A stretch of DNA of 64,000 bases from NCBI GenBank assembly GCA_015057505.1, contig SVEG01000001.1:124001-188000 (forward strand), in the 5' to 3' direction. Source of the DNA: Lachnospiraceae bacterium (GTDB lineage Bacteria; Bacillota; Clostridia; Lachnospirales; Lachnospiraceae). A program made the translations under genes and the position numbers. Every line of letters begins with the position of its first letter. The first letter of the stretch is position 1. Below the pieces are notes generated by a model. That model searched no databases and had not been told where the DNA came from. It saw only the letters and a program-made list of their open reading frames with translations. Shown here in pieces: positions 7,873 to 15,997 of this stretch.

Positions 7873-10017
7873 ATGATAATTAAGAACAACAACACCATAC
7901 ACTTACAGGGCAGGGATGTAAGTTACATTATGTTCGTGAATGAAACGGGCGATTTGCTTCACTTTTATTTTGGCAAGAAAATTGCTGATTGCGACTATTA
8001 TCAGATGAAGGACGAATGGAACGAAATCTGGGGCTTTGTATCTAATCAGATTGCACTTGACGTATATCCGCAGGAGTATCCGGCATATGGTTATTCGGAT
8101 CTTCGTAATCCTGCATATCAGGTGGTTAATAAGCATGGTAATGCGGTTTCAAGACTTATTGTTAAGGAGATTGAGATTTTAAAGGGAGTTGCGCATGTTG
8201 AGGGCATGCCGGAACTTATTGATAATGAGAATACTTCGGCAGAGACTCTTAAGGTAACGCTTGTTGACGAGATAATTGATTTAAAGACAGAGCTTTATTA
8301 TACGGTGTTTGACGAGTATAACGTGATTGCCAGAAGTGCTGTAATCATCAATGGTGCGGACAAAGAAGTTGAGATTCTCAGCGCGTATTCGACAAGCATT
8401 GATTTTCCTATGGACGATTATGATATTGTGCATTTTGCAGGTGCGTGGGGCAGGGAAAGAGATATGCACAGAACATCGCTTACAATGGGTATGAAGGCTG
8501 AGATTGAGAATGCCAGAGGCGGAAGCGGAAGCCAGCTTAATCCTTTTGTTATGATTGCTTCTAAAGATGCCGACGAATTCAGAGGCGACGTATACGGTTT
8601 TTCACTTATTTACAGCGGTAATCATTCAACGGTTGCCAAGGTTGACCAGTTTGGATTTTTAAGGGTGCAGCAGGGAATCAACCCGCACCAGTTTAGCTGG
8701 AAGCTTAAGCCGGGCGAGGTGTTTTATACACCACAATCCGTTATGTGCTATTCGGAAGAGGGATTTGGTGCTTTGTCGAGAGAGTATCATGATGTGTACA
8801 GGAATAATCTTATGCGAAGTACTTGGACACATAGGAACAGACCTATTCTTATTAATAACTGGGAAGGAACCTATTTTGATTTTACGGAAGAAAAGTTACT
8901 TGAAATGGCGAAGCGTGCAAAAGAAGCAGGTATAGAGTTGTTTGTACTTGATGACGGTTGGTTTGGTAAGCGAGATCACGACAGATGCAGTCTTGGTGAC
9001 TGGACGGTGTACAAGGATAAGTTACCTTCCGGAATTGACGGTCTTGCAAAGAAGATAAATGATATCGGACTTAAGTTCGGACTTTGGTTTGAGCCGGAAA
9101 TGGTGAGCAGGGACTCAGAACTTTACAGAGCACATCCTGACTGGGCGATAGCTGTGCCGGACAGAATACCTGTGGAGTCAAGGCATCAGTATGTGCTTGA
9201 CCTTAGCAAGGACGAGGTGTGTGAATATGTAATTAAGGCGGTAAGCAATATTTTATCCACCGCCAATGTCGAATATGTTAAGTGGGACATGAACCGCCAG
9301 ATTACGGATATGCCGGAACTCGGATATAATCATAAATATACACTTGGTTATTACAAGGTAATGTCTGCGATTACCGAAGGCTTCCCGAATGTTTTATTTG
9401 AGGGGTGCAGTTCGGGCGGTGCGCGTTTTGATTCGGGTGTGCTTGCGTATATGCCGCAGATTTGGACAAGCGACAATTCCGATGCAATCGCAAGACTTAA
9501 GATTCAGTATGGTACTTCCATGTGTTATCCTGTTATGTCGATTTCGAGTCATGTTACGGCATCACCGAACCACCAGAATGGAAGAATAACCACGCTTAAG
9601 ACAAGAGCCGATGTTGCACATATGGGAACCTTTGGTTATGAACTTGACATAACCAAAATGTCTGATGCCGAATTTGAAGAAGTAAAGGCACAGGTTGCAC
9701 TTGAAAAGGAGCTTCAGACGCTTGTAAGAACAGGCGATTTGTACAGACTTTTAAGTCCGTTCGAGACCAATTATTGTAGTTGGGAGATAGTGTCCAAGGA
9801 TAAGAGGCAGGTAATGCTTTTTGCCTGCAAGGTGCTTGCGGTTGCGCAGAGCAAGAATAAACTTATTAAGCTTCAGGGTCTTAATCCCGATGCGAAATAT
9901 AAAAATCTTGCAACAGGGAAAGTTTACGGCGGAGACATGCTCATGTACAAGGGAATTCGCATAAATTACAAAATGGAAGATTTTGCGACGGAGCTTATAA
10001 GGTTTGAGGAAGTATAG
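7873..10017 (+). CDS. Alpha-galactosidase, glycoside hydrolase family 36
   Basis: 714 residues, typical of the bacterial GH36 alpha-galactosidases that split raffinose-family oligosaccharides and melibiose. The N-terminal beta-sandwich is followed by the catalytic barrel: LFVLDDGWFGKRD, GLWFEPEMVS, YVKWDMNR with the Asp nucleophile, EGCSSGGARFD, and WTSDNSDA with the acid/base Asp. There is no signal peptide, so the enzyme acts on imported sugars. It starts behind AAAGGAGAG and is divergent from an AraC regulator, the usual arrangement for raffinose/melibiose utilisation. No transporter lies next to it in this window. Confidence 0.93.
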   Translation: MIIKNNNTIHLQGRDVSYIMFVNETGDLLHFYFGKKIADCDYYQMKDEWNEIWGFVSNQIALDVYPQEYPAYGYSDLRNPAYQVVNKHGNAVSRLIVKEIEILKGVAHVEGMPELIDNENTSAETLKVTLVDEIIDLKTELYYTVFDEYNVIARSAVIINGADKEVEILSAYSTSIDFPMDDYDIVHFAGAWGRERDMHRTSLTMGMKAEIENARGGSGSQLNPFVMIASKDADEFRGDVYGFSLIYSGNHSTVAKVDQFGFLRVQQGINPHQFSWKLKPGEVFYTPQSVMCYSEEGFGALSREYHDVYRNNLMRSTWTHRNRPILINNWEGTYFDFTEEKLLEMAKRAKEAGIELFVLDDGWFGKRDHDRCSLGDWTVYKDKLPSGIDGLAKKINDIGLKFGLWFEPEMVSRDSELYRAHPDWAIAVPDRIPVESRHQYVLDLSKDEVCEYVIKAVSNILSTANVEYVKWDMNRQITDMPELGYNHKYTLGYYKVMSAITEGFPNVLFEGCSSGGARFDSGVLAYMPQIWTSDNSDAIARLKIQYGTSMCYPVMSISSHVTASPNHQNGRITTLKTRADVAHMGTFGYELDITKMSDAEFEEVKAQVALEKELQTLVRTGDLYRLLSPFETNYCSWEIVSKDKRQVMLFACKVLAVAQSKNKLIKLQGLNPDAKYKNLATGKVYGGDMLMYKGIRINYKMEDFATELIRFEEV

Positions 10018-10109
10018 CTTGTGTGAGGCTGCCGTAACAATGTGTAGATGTTCTAATGAGAATCAATCTGATGTTTCCGTAAGCGTCAATGACTGTTTTG
10101 GAAAGTGCT

Positions 10110-10138
10110 TTGCTTATTATTTATCTGTATGTTATAAT
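10110..10138 (+). promoter_or_regulatory. SigA-type promoter of the Cys-rich surface protein operon
   Basis: TTGCTT (10110-10115), 17-base spacer, TATAAT (10133-10138); the gene starts 43 bases downstream. Nothing else obvious is in the 163-base gap after the galactosidase gene. Confidence 0.6.
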
Positions 10139-10180
10139 TAGGGTAAATTTATTGGATTTTCACAAGGAGGATTCTGACAT

Positions 10181-11800
10181 ATGAAAAAAACGATACGGGT
10201 TTTGTTGGTGATACTAATTTTCGTTGTGTTCGGCGGTTCTTTTGCCACGATAGCATATGCAAAGGACCTTGAACCGTGTTATCACTGTAATAGCACCGGG
10301 GAATTTCATTGCCAAACATGTAACAATACGGGCGAGGTTACCTGCGGCGGCTGCGGCGGCGCTGGAGGAGCAAAATGTCAGGGTGATACTTATAAAGGCA
10401 ATCCCTGCGATAACGGCTATTACACCTGTCGCAGTTGTAACGGAGACGGAAAAAACCGTAGCGGCGATGGGAAAATTATTGAAGGTGTATGCGGAAACTG
10501 TAGTGGCGCAGGAAAACTGCGCTGTGTAGTTTGTCACACCGTTCCGGGTTGGAATATTTGCAACGGATGTGACGGCAAAGGAAAACAAGAGTGTCAGAGT
10601 TCAAACTGCAAGGATTCAAAAGCAGTAGGCTGGAAGTGCCACTATTGCATGGGGGCTGGGTATCTGCTGACAAATTTCTGGCCGGGCGAGAATGACGGCA
10701 TACAAAATGTTCCCGTAAACGGTGACTTGATTTGGGTTAACGGCAAATCCACTACTTACGGTGGCGGGAACAATAACGGGAACGATATCCCTCCGAACGA
10801 GCCTGAAACCAATCCACAGCCCGAGACCGATCCACAGCCCGAGACTGATCCGCAACCTGAGACTGACCCGCAGCCTGAGACTGATCCGCAACCTGAGACT
10901 GATCCGCAGCCCGAGACCACCCCGCAGCCCGAGACCACCCCACAGCCCGAGACCACCCCACAGCCCGAGACTGATCCGCAACCTGAGACTGACCCGCAGC
11001 CCGAGACCACTCCACAGCCTGAAACAGAACCCAATCCTTCCGTTATTGTGCCGAATGACAGAAATAGTAATTTTGAAATTCCTCTTTCAACTGAAGAAAG
11101 TGCGGACAACCTTGCTTCAGCAACGATTGAAGTGGATAAAATGACGCCGGAAGAACAAGGGTATTATGCTTCTCTTACGGAAGATGAGCTTAATAAAAAA
11201 CTTTCAAATGTTCAGAGAATCTTAGGAAGTGTCCAACCGAGAAGATTCGAAGACGACACCGAGGAGCTCATTCGTGACATTGCAGAGCAAAATGGCTACA
11301 GTACACTTGAAGAAGGCAGAATCTTGCCTCTATATTTCGAGGGACATGAAGACCTTGGGTTTCCAATCGCAGTAAGCGTCCATATAGAAAAGGGTGTGCT
11401 TGACGGCGGATCAGACCTGTATATTTATCATATCTCCGATGATAAGCAGATTGAATTTTTCGGCAAAGCAGAATATACCACTTATGATGACGGAAGCGTG
11501 GAAAGTATTTTATTCTACACGACAGGCTTTTCCTCATTTTTTACATCGGCAAAGGAGCTTAATACGGTTATTTCGGAAACACCGGTTAACAGTGAAATAG
11601 CAGATGATATGGAGAACAATCCGGAAAGCAATGTGAAAAATGACGTAGAAAACGAAAGTAAGGCGAAAAATGATGCAGAAAACGATGAGGAAAAAGAGAT
11701 AAGGAGTTTTCCGTGGATTGCGATTGTAGTGACTTTGGCAATTGTAATCGTTGTTTTGATTGTCGTTACTGTTGTATCGTTAAGGAGGGGAAAAGCGTGA
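10181..11800 (+). CDS. Secreted membrane-anchored protein with DnaJ-like CxxC clusters and PETDPQ repeats
   Basis: 539 residues. An N-terminal signal peptide (hydrophobic residues 5-24, likely cut after AYA) is followed by residues 32-155 containing many CxxC pairs spaced like the DnaJ zinc-finger repeat CxxCxGxG (CYHCNSTGEFHC, CQTCNNTG, CGGCGGAG, CRSCNGDG, CGNCSGAG, CNGCDGKG). Next come 13 hexapeptide repeats PET[DNTE]PQ (residues ~208-285), a globular region (about 300-470), an acidic Asn/Glu-rich linker and one C-terminal transmembrane helix with a positively charged RRGKA end. The mature protein would be extracytoplasmic, an unusual place for a DnaJ-type metal-binding module. The next gene overlaps by 4 bases. 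Function unknown. Confidence 0.8.
   Translation: MKKTIRVLLVILIFVVFGGSFATIAYAKDLEPCYHCNSTGEFHCQTCNNTGEVTCGGCGGAGGAKCQGDTYKGNPCDNGYYTCRSCNGDGKNRSGDGKIIEGVCGNCSGAGKLRCVVCHTVPGWNICNGCDGKGKQECQSSNCKDSKAVGWKCHYCMGAGYLLTNFWPGENDGIQNVPVNGDLIWVNGKSTTYGGGNNNGNDIPPNEPETNPQPETDPQPETDPQPETDPQPETDPQPETDPQPETTPQPETTPQPETTPQPETDPQPETDPQPETTPQPETEPNPSVIVPNDRNSNFEIPLSTEESADNLASATIEVDKMTPEEQGYYASLTEDELNKKLSNVQRILGSVQPRRFEDDTEELIRDIAEQNGYSTLEEGRILPLYFEGHEDLGFPIAVSVHIEKGVLDGGSDLYIYHISDDKQIEFFGKAEYTTYDDGSVESILFYTTGFSSFFTSAKELNTVISETPVNSEIADDMENNPESNVKNDVENESKAKNDAENDEEKEIRSFPWIAIVVTLAIVIVVLIVVTVVSLRRGKA
10802..11035 (+). repeat. Tandem 18-bp repeat, 13 units, encoding PETxPQ
   Basis: Thirteen in-frame 18-base units encode PETNPQ, PETDPQ (x5), PETTPQ (x3), PETDPQ (x2), PETTPQ and a last PETEPN. 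Units differ mainly at third codon positions and at the Asp/Thr codon. It is a proline-rich stalk and a likely site of copy-number change between strains. Confidence 0.95.
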
Positions 11801-13518
11801 CTTTTAACGAACAATTGAATGCGTATATTACCAAGTTGGGATGCACGGCGAAAGATTTGACGGAAGCATCCGGTTTATCTGCTTCTGTTTTGAGCAGATA
11901 TCGTGCGGGAAGTCGTGTGCCCGAAATTAATTCAGAGCAATTTACACAGCTTGTCCAAGGCATTGTATCCGTCGCAGCAGAAAAAGGGTACTCGGACTAT
12001 ACTGTGGACAAGGTTTCAGAAACTTTGAAGCTGTGTATTGTAGAGCAAACATTTCCCTACGATAAGTTTCAAGTGAATTTCGATGCGCTTTTAACAACGC
12101 TTTCTATAAATGTAGCAGATTTATCTCATTTTTTAAGTTTTGACAGTTCCTATATTTCCCGTATCCGTAACGGACAGAGAAGACCTGCTGATCCGCAAGC
12201 ATTTTCTCTTGGAGTTTCTAAATTCGTTGTCAGTCACTGCTCTATGGCCGACAGAGAAATTATTGCGGGATTGATTGGTTGCGATATAGCAGAAATTGGT
12301 GACGATTCTATTTGCATGGATAAAATCGTTTGTTGGCTCGCAAATGGACAGGTTGTACAGAAAGAAGTGATTTTACCGTTTTTAACTAAACTGGATGAGT
12401 TTGATCTTAATGAATTTATTAGAAGTATTCGTTTTGACGAATTGAAGGTGCCTTCCGTGCCGTTTCAGGTACCGGCATCCAGAAATTATTACGGAATTGA
12501 GGAAATGTGTAAAGGAACGCTGGATTTTTTCAAAGCAACGGTTTTGTCCAAGTCGAAAGAAGATTTGATTGCCAATGATGATACACCAATGGCAGACAAA
12601 GCAAGCAGTACTGATTTTATGAAAAAATACATATTTGCCGTTGCTATGACGCTGAAAAAAGGTTTGCATATCCATTTCATCCATAATATCAATCGTCCCT
12701 TTGAAGAAATGATGATGGGGCTTGAGGGTTGGATTCCGATGTATATGACAGGACAGATCTCTCCGTATTATCTCAAAGGTGTTCACAACAAGGTTTTCGG
12801 GCATTTTCTTTTTTCGAGCGGAGCGGCAGCGCTATCCGGTGAGTGTATTATGGATTACCACCAAAACGGAAAGATGTATTTGACTAATAACAGGACCGAA
12901 GTGTCATATTACAGACAAAGGGCTCTTGATATTTTGTCCAAGGCATCTCCTCTTATGGATATTTACCGGGCTGAATCTGAGAGTGCTTTCAGCGCATTTG
13001 TAAAAAAGGACTGCATGACTTCCGGCAAAAGAAGATCGATCCTTTCTGCATTGCCTATCCACACGCTTTCCGAAGAACTGATTTTGCAGATTCTGGGACA
13101 TAATTCTGTTGATGAGGCAGACAAAAATCGTATTCTTGCTTATGCGGCAGAACAAAGGCAGTTGTACAAAAACGTTTTGGAAGAAGATAGTATAACCGAT
13201 GAAATCCCGGTCATCAGCGAATCGGAATTTAAAGAACATCCCATGTTGCTACCTCTTTCGGAGATTTTCTACGAAAAGGATATTGTGTATACTTATGCGG
13301 AATATTTGATGCATATGGAACAAACACTTCGCTACAGTCATGAGCATAAAAACTATATCATCAAGAAAAACATCAACTACCCATTCAGAAATATTCAAAT
13401 TCGTATTCTTGAAGGGAAATGGGTGCTCATATCCAAGAACAAAGCACCGGCAATCCATTTTGTCATTTACAATCCGCAACTACGGAGTGCTTTAGAAAAT
13501 ATGACTGTTTCGTCATAA
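11797..13518 (+). CDS. Large HTH-containing protein co-transcribed with the Cys-rich surface protein
   Basis: 573 residues from a GTG at 11797 behind TAAGGAGGGG; the start overlaps the stop of the preceding gene (GTGA). The N-terminal ~150 residues contain two Cro/C1-like units: TAKDLTEASGLSASVLSRYR and a second containing ADLSHFLSFDSSYISRIRNG. The remaining ~400 residues are mixed alpha/beta, soluble, with no motif I recognise and no obvious catalytic signature. Translational coupling suggests the two products act together, for instance as a cytoplasmic regulator or sensor partner of the membrane-anchored protein, but this is inference. No terminator follows; the aro promoter begins about 70 bases on. 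Confidence 0.75.
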   Translation: MTFNEQLNAYITKLGCTAKDLTEASGLSASVLSRYRAGSRVPEINSEQFTQLVQGIVSVAAEKGYSDYTVDKVSETLKLCIVEQTFPYDKFQVNFDALLTTLSINVADLSHFLSFDSSYISRIRNGQRRPADPQAFSLGVSKFVVSHCSMADREIIAGLIGCDIAEIGDDSICMDKIVCWLANGQVVQKEVILPFLTKLDEFDLNEFIRSIRFDELKVPSVPFQVPASRNYYGIEEMCKGTLDFFKATVLSKSKEDLIANDDTPMADKASSTDFMKKYIFAVAMTLKKGLHIHFIHNINRPFEEMMMGLEGWIPMYMTGQISPYYLKGVHNKVFGHFLFSSGAAALSGECIMDYHQNGKMYLTNNRTEVSYYRQRALDILSKASPLMDIYRAESESAFSAFVKKDCMTSGKRRSILSALPIHTLSEELILQILGHNSVDEADKNRILAYAAEQRQLYKNVLEEDSITDEIPVISESEFKEHPMLLPLSEIFYEKDIVYTYAEYLMHMEQTLRYSHEHKNYIIKKNINYPFRNIQIRILEGKWVLISKNKAPAIHFVIYNPQLRSALENMTVSS

Positions 13519-13586
13519 ATAACCTTTTCTATAATCGCTCCTTTTGGTAGATTGCATTAAATTCAAAGATTTTTTAAAAAATATTC

Positions 13587-13614
13587 TTGACATTGAAAAT
13601 CATAAGAGTATAAT
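13587..13614 (+). promoter_or_regulatory. Promoter of the aromatic amino acid operon
   Basis: TTGACA (13587-13592), 16-base spacer, TATAAT (13609-13614). Transcription would start near 13621, just before the SD of the leader peptide. Confidence 0.8.
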
Positions 13615-13639
13615 CGAAAAAAGAAAGGAGATTGTTATC

Positions 13640-13762
13640 ATGGCAGAACAACTTAAGAAATCATTAGTTAACGCATTTTCATACTTTTATTTCTTTTTCC
13701 AGGGCTTTTACTTTTTTAGCGCTGGCTCATTTTGCTGTGGAAAACGTCTCTTGGAAGTATAA
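13640..13762 (+). CDS. Phe/Tyr-rich leader peptide of the aro operon
   Basis: A 40-codon ORF with a good SD (AAAGGAG, 13623-13629) 9-10 bases before its ATG. Its middle reads FSYFYFFFQGFYFF: 9 Phe and 3 Tyr codons lie within about 19 codons (13676-13732), far above chance even in AT-rich DNA. It lies directly after a strong promoter and directly before a terminator and the genes for DAHP synthase through prephenate dehydratase. This is the classic layout of a ribosome-mediated attenuator (as in pheA leaders of Enterobacteria), where scarce charged Phe-tRNA stalls the ribosome. A longer in-frame reading from 13544 overlaps the promoter and is not used. Confidence 0.85.
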   Translation: MAEQLKKSLVNAFSYFYFFFQGFYFFSAGSFCCGKRLLEV

Positions 13763-13825
13763 TACACGATAGAATGTATTGATATTTTGAGCCGATGTTT
13801 GACATAGCAAACATCGGCTTTATTT
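13723..13825 (+). terminator. Attenuator: antiterminator pairing and intrinsic terminator before aroF
   Basis: The terminator is a 12-bp stem, AGCCGATGTTTG (13790-13801) with CAAACATCGGCT (13808-13819), loop ACATAG, followed by TTATTTATTTT. Its 5' arm can alternatively pair with leader-peptide codons: TGGCTCA (13723-13729) with TGAGCCG (13788-13794), leaving a small hairpin AATACA/TGTATT (13761-13780) inside. A ribosome stalled on the Phe codons just upstream could favour the second form. The terminator is plainly visible; the switching model is inference. Another hairpin (GTAACA...TGTTAC with inner GGAAAC/GTTTCC, 13831-13867) lies between the terminator and the aroF SD. Confidence 0.8.
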
Positions 13826-13899
13826 ATTTTGTAACAGGGAAACTTCGTTTCCAAAAAAATTTGTTACACAAATTCTTTTATAAGCAGGAGGAAGAAAAA

Positions 13900-14904
13900 A
13901 TGATAGCAGTATTAAAACAGGGAACAACAGAGGAGCAGATTACTAACCTTACACATTGGTTTGAGGAGCAGGGCGTAAGCGTACATAAGACGGTAGGTGT
14001 GTACCAGACAATTCTCGGTCTTGTAGGTGACACAAGCAAGATTGATATTAACCTTCTTGAAGCACTCGAGATGATTGAAGCGGTTAAGCGAATCAGTGAT
14101 CCTTTTAAGATGGCAAACAGAAAGTTCCATCCCGAGGATTCGGTCATTTCAGTAGGCGATGTTAAAATCGGTGGCGGTAATTTTGCAATAATGGCAGGTC
14201 CCTGTTCTGTTGAATCAGAAGAGCAGATTATTGAGATTGCAAAGCAGGTAAAAGCGGCAGGAGCCAACCTTTTAAGAGGTGGTGCTTTCAAGCCCAGAAC
14301 ATCACCGTATGATTTCCAGGGTATGAGAGCTGAGGGACTTGAGCTTTTGCTTGAAGCTAAGCAGGAGACAGGACTTCCGATTGTAACAGAGATTATGAAT
14401 GCTAATCATATTCCGTTATTTGAAAATGTAGACGTAATTCAGGTCGGTGCAAGAAATATGCAGAACTTTGAATTACTTAAGGAGCTTGGTAAAATTGACA
14501 AACCCATCCTTTTAAAGAGAGGTCTTGCCAATACAATTAAAGAGTGGCTCATGAGTGCAGAGTACATCATGGCGGGCGGTAATGAGAACATTATCCTTTG
14601 CGAGAGAGGTATCAGAACCTTCGAGACATACACAAGAAATACTCTTGATTTATCAGCAGTTCCGATGCTTCATGAACTTACACATCTTCCTGTAGTCGTT
14701 GACCCGAGCCACGCAACAGGCGTTGCAAGAATGGTTGAGCCGATGGCTTACTCAGCAGTTGCTGCAGGTGCAGATGGTCTTATGATAGAAGTACATAACA
14801 ATCCTGCAAAGGCACTTTGCGACGGCGCGCAGTCAATCACACCCGCACAGTTTGCAGGAATTACAGGTAAAGTATTCGAGATTCACGCATTGATGCACAA
14901 ATAA
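13900..14904 (+). CDS. aroF: 3-deoxy-7-phosphoheptulonate (DAHP) synthase, type I-beta
   Basis: 334 residues. First shikimate-pathway step: condenses phosphoenolpyruvate and erythrose 4-phosphate. The N-terminal ~75 residues form the ferredoxin-like regulatory domain of the aroF/AroA(G) I-beta class. The barrel carries IMAGPCSVES, LLRGGAFKPRTSPY, QVGARNMQNF, LLKRGLA and VVVDPSHATG. I start at the ATG at 13900 behind AGGAGG; the frame extends further upstream but would overlap the attenuator. First structural gene of the operon and the committed step, consistent with leader control by Phe supply. Confidence 0.95.
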   Translation: MIAVLKQGTTEEQITNLTHWFEEQGVSVHKTVGVYQTILGLVGDTSKIDINLLEALEMIEAVKRISDPFKMANRKFHPEDSVISVGDVKIGGGNFAIMAGPCSVESEEQIIEIAKQVKAAGANLLRGGAFKPRTSPYDFQGMRAEGLELLLEAKQETGLPIVTEIMNANHIPLFENVDVIQVGARNMQNFELLKELGKIDKPILLKRGLANTIKEWLMSAEYIMAGGNENIILCERGIRTFETYTRNTLDLSAVPMLHELTHLPVVVDPSHATGVARMVEPMAYSAVAAGADGLMIEVHNNPAKALCDGAQSITPAQFAGITGKVFEIHALMHK

Positions 14905-14926
14905 TTTTGCGAAAGGTTGCTTATTT

Positions 14927-15979
14927 ATGGAGAAAATCAGTGTAAAAGCTTCGGGAAACTATGATATAATAATTGAAGACGGAATTCTTACAAAAACAGG
15001 AGAGCTTGTTGCTCCCCTTGTAAAAGGAAGACACGCCGTGATTGTTACGGACGATATTGTCGATGCGTTGTATTCGGAGCGTGTTATGACAAGCCTTAAG
15101 GAAGCAGGCTTTGAGGTTGACAAATTTGTTATAGCTAACGGAGAAGCTTCGAAGAATGCCGAAAACTACGTTGAGTTACTGGAATTCTGCGCAGAAAAAA
15201 GAGTATCAAGAAAGGACGTACTTGTTGCACTCGGCGGCGGTGTTGTAGGCGACCTTACAGGTTTTGCGGCAGCGACATTTCTTCGTGGAATTGCTTTTGT
15301 ACAGCTTCCCACAACACTTCTTGCGGCTGTGGATTCTTCGGTCGGCGGTAAGACGGCGATTGATTTAAAGGCAGGTAAGAATCTTGCAGGAGCCTTTTAT
15401 CAGCCTAAAATCGTGCTCTGTGACTGCACAACATTTGATACGCTTCCGGAAGAGACTTTTGCGGACGGAATGGCAGAGGTTATAAAGTATGGTGCGATTG
15501 CAGACAAGGAACTATGGGGCTGGCTCGAAGGCGACATGGCAGAGACAAATATTGAGAAAATTGTGGCAAGATGCGTATCAATTAAGCGAGATGTTGTTGA
15601 AGAGGATGAGTTTGATACAGGCTTAAGACAGATTCTCAACTTTGGTCACACGGCAGGACATTCCGTAGAGGCGTTAAGTAATTTCGCAGTTACGCACGGT
15701 AGCGCGGTTGCAATAGGCATGGCACTGATGACAAAGATTTCCGTAAATAAAGGCTATGTAAATACGAACGAAGATATTTACAAGAGTATGGTTAACATGC
15801 TTAAAAAATACAAACTGCCTTTTACTACAGAGTATTCGGCAGAACAGCTTGTCGGTCCTATGCGCTCCGATAAAAAGGGCGACGGCGGCAGTGTTAATTT
15901 GATATTACTTAAAAACATCGGAGAATGCTTTGTTCAGAAGACGGCATATGAAGATGTGAAGAAAATGCTTGAAAAATAA
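14927..15979 (+). CDS. aroB: 3-dehydroquinate synthase
   Basis: 350 residues. NAD- and metal-dependent conversion of DAHP to 3-dehydroquinate. Landmarks: VALGGGVVGDLTGFAAATFL (NAD/phosphate loop), PTTLLAAVDSSVGGKTAID, ADGMAEVIKYG and the metal-binding NFGHTAGHSVE. Second gene of the aro operon, 22 bases after aroF. Confidence 0.95.
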   Translation: MEKISVKASGNYDIIIEDGILTKTGELVAPLVKGRHAVIVTDDIVDALYSERVMTSLKEAGFEVDKFVIANGEASKNAENYVELLEFCAEKRVSRKDVLVALGGGVVGDLTGFAAATFLRGIAFVQLPTTLLAAVDSSVGGKTAIDLKAGKNLAGAFYQPKIVLCDCTTFDTLPEETFADGMAEVIKYGAIADKELWGWLEGDMAETNIEKIVARCVSIKRDVVEEDEFDTGLRQILNFGHTAGHSVEALSNFAVTHGSAVAIGMALMTKISVNKGYVNTNEDIYKSMVNMLKKYKLPFTTEYSAEQLVGPMRSDKKGDGGSVNLILLKNIGECFVQKTAYEDVKKMLEK

Positions 15980-15997
15980 GTTTCGGGGGTTATTGGT

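Noticed and set aside
10802-11035. Repeat array as a possible CRISPR
   Set aside because: The 18-bp units are directly adjacent with no spacers and stay in one coding frame.
10616-11144. Long antisense and alternate-frame ORFs across the PETxPQ repeat region
   Set aside because: They are low-complexity products (SGCG or RSPRP-like) of the 18-bp repeat read in other frames, without ribosome sites.
13544-13762. A 72-codon ORF containing the leader peptide
   Set aside because: Its start overlaps the -35/-10 promoter; the SD and ATG at 13640 give the 40-codon leader peptide instead.
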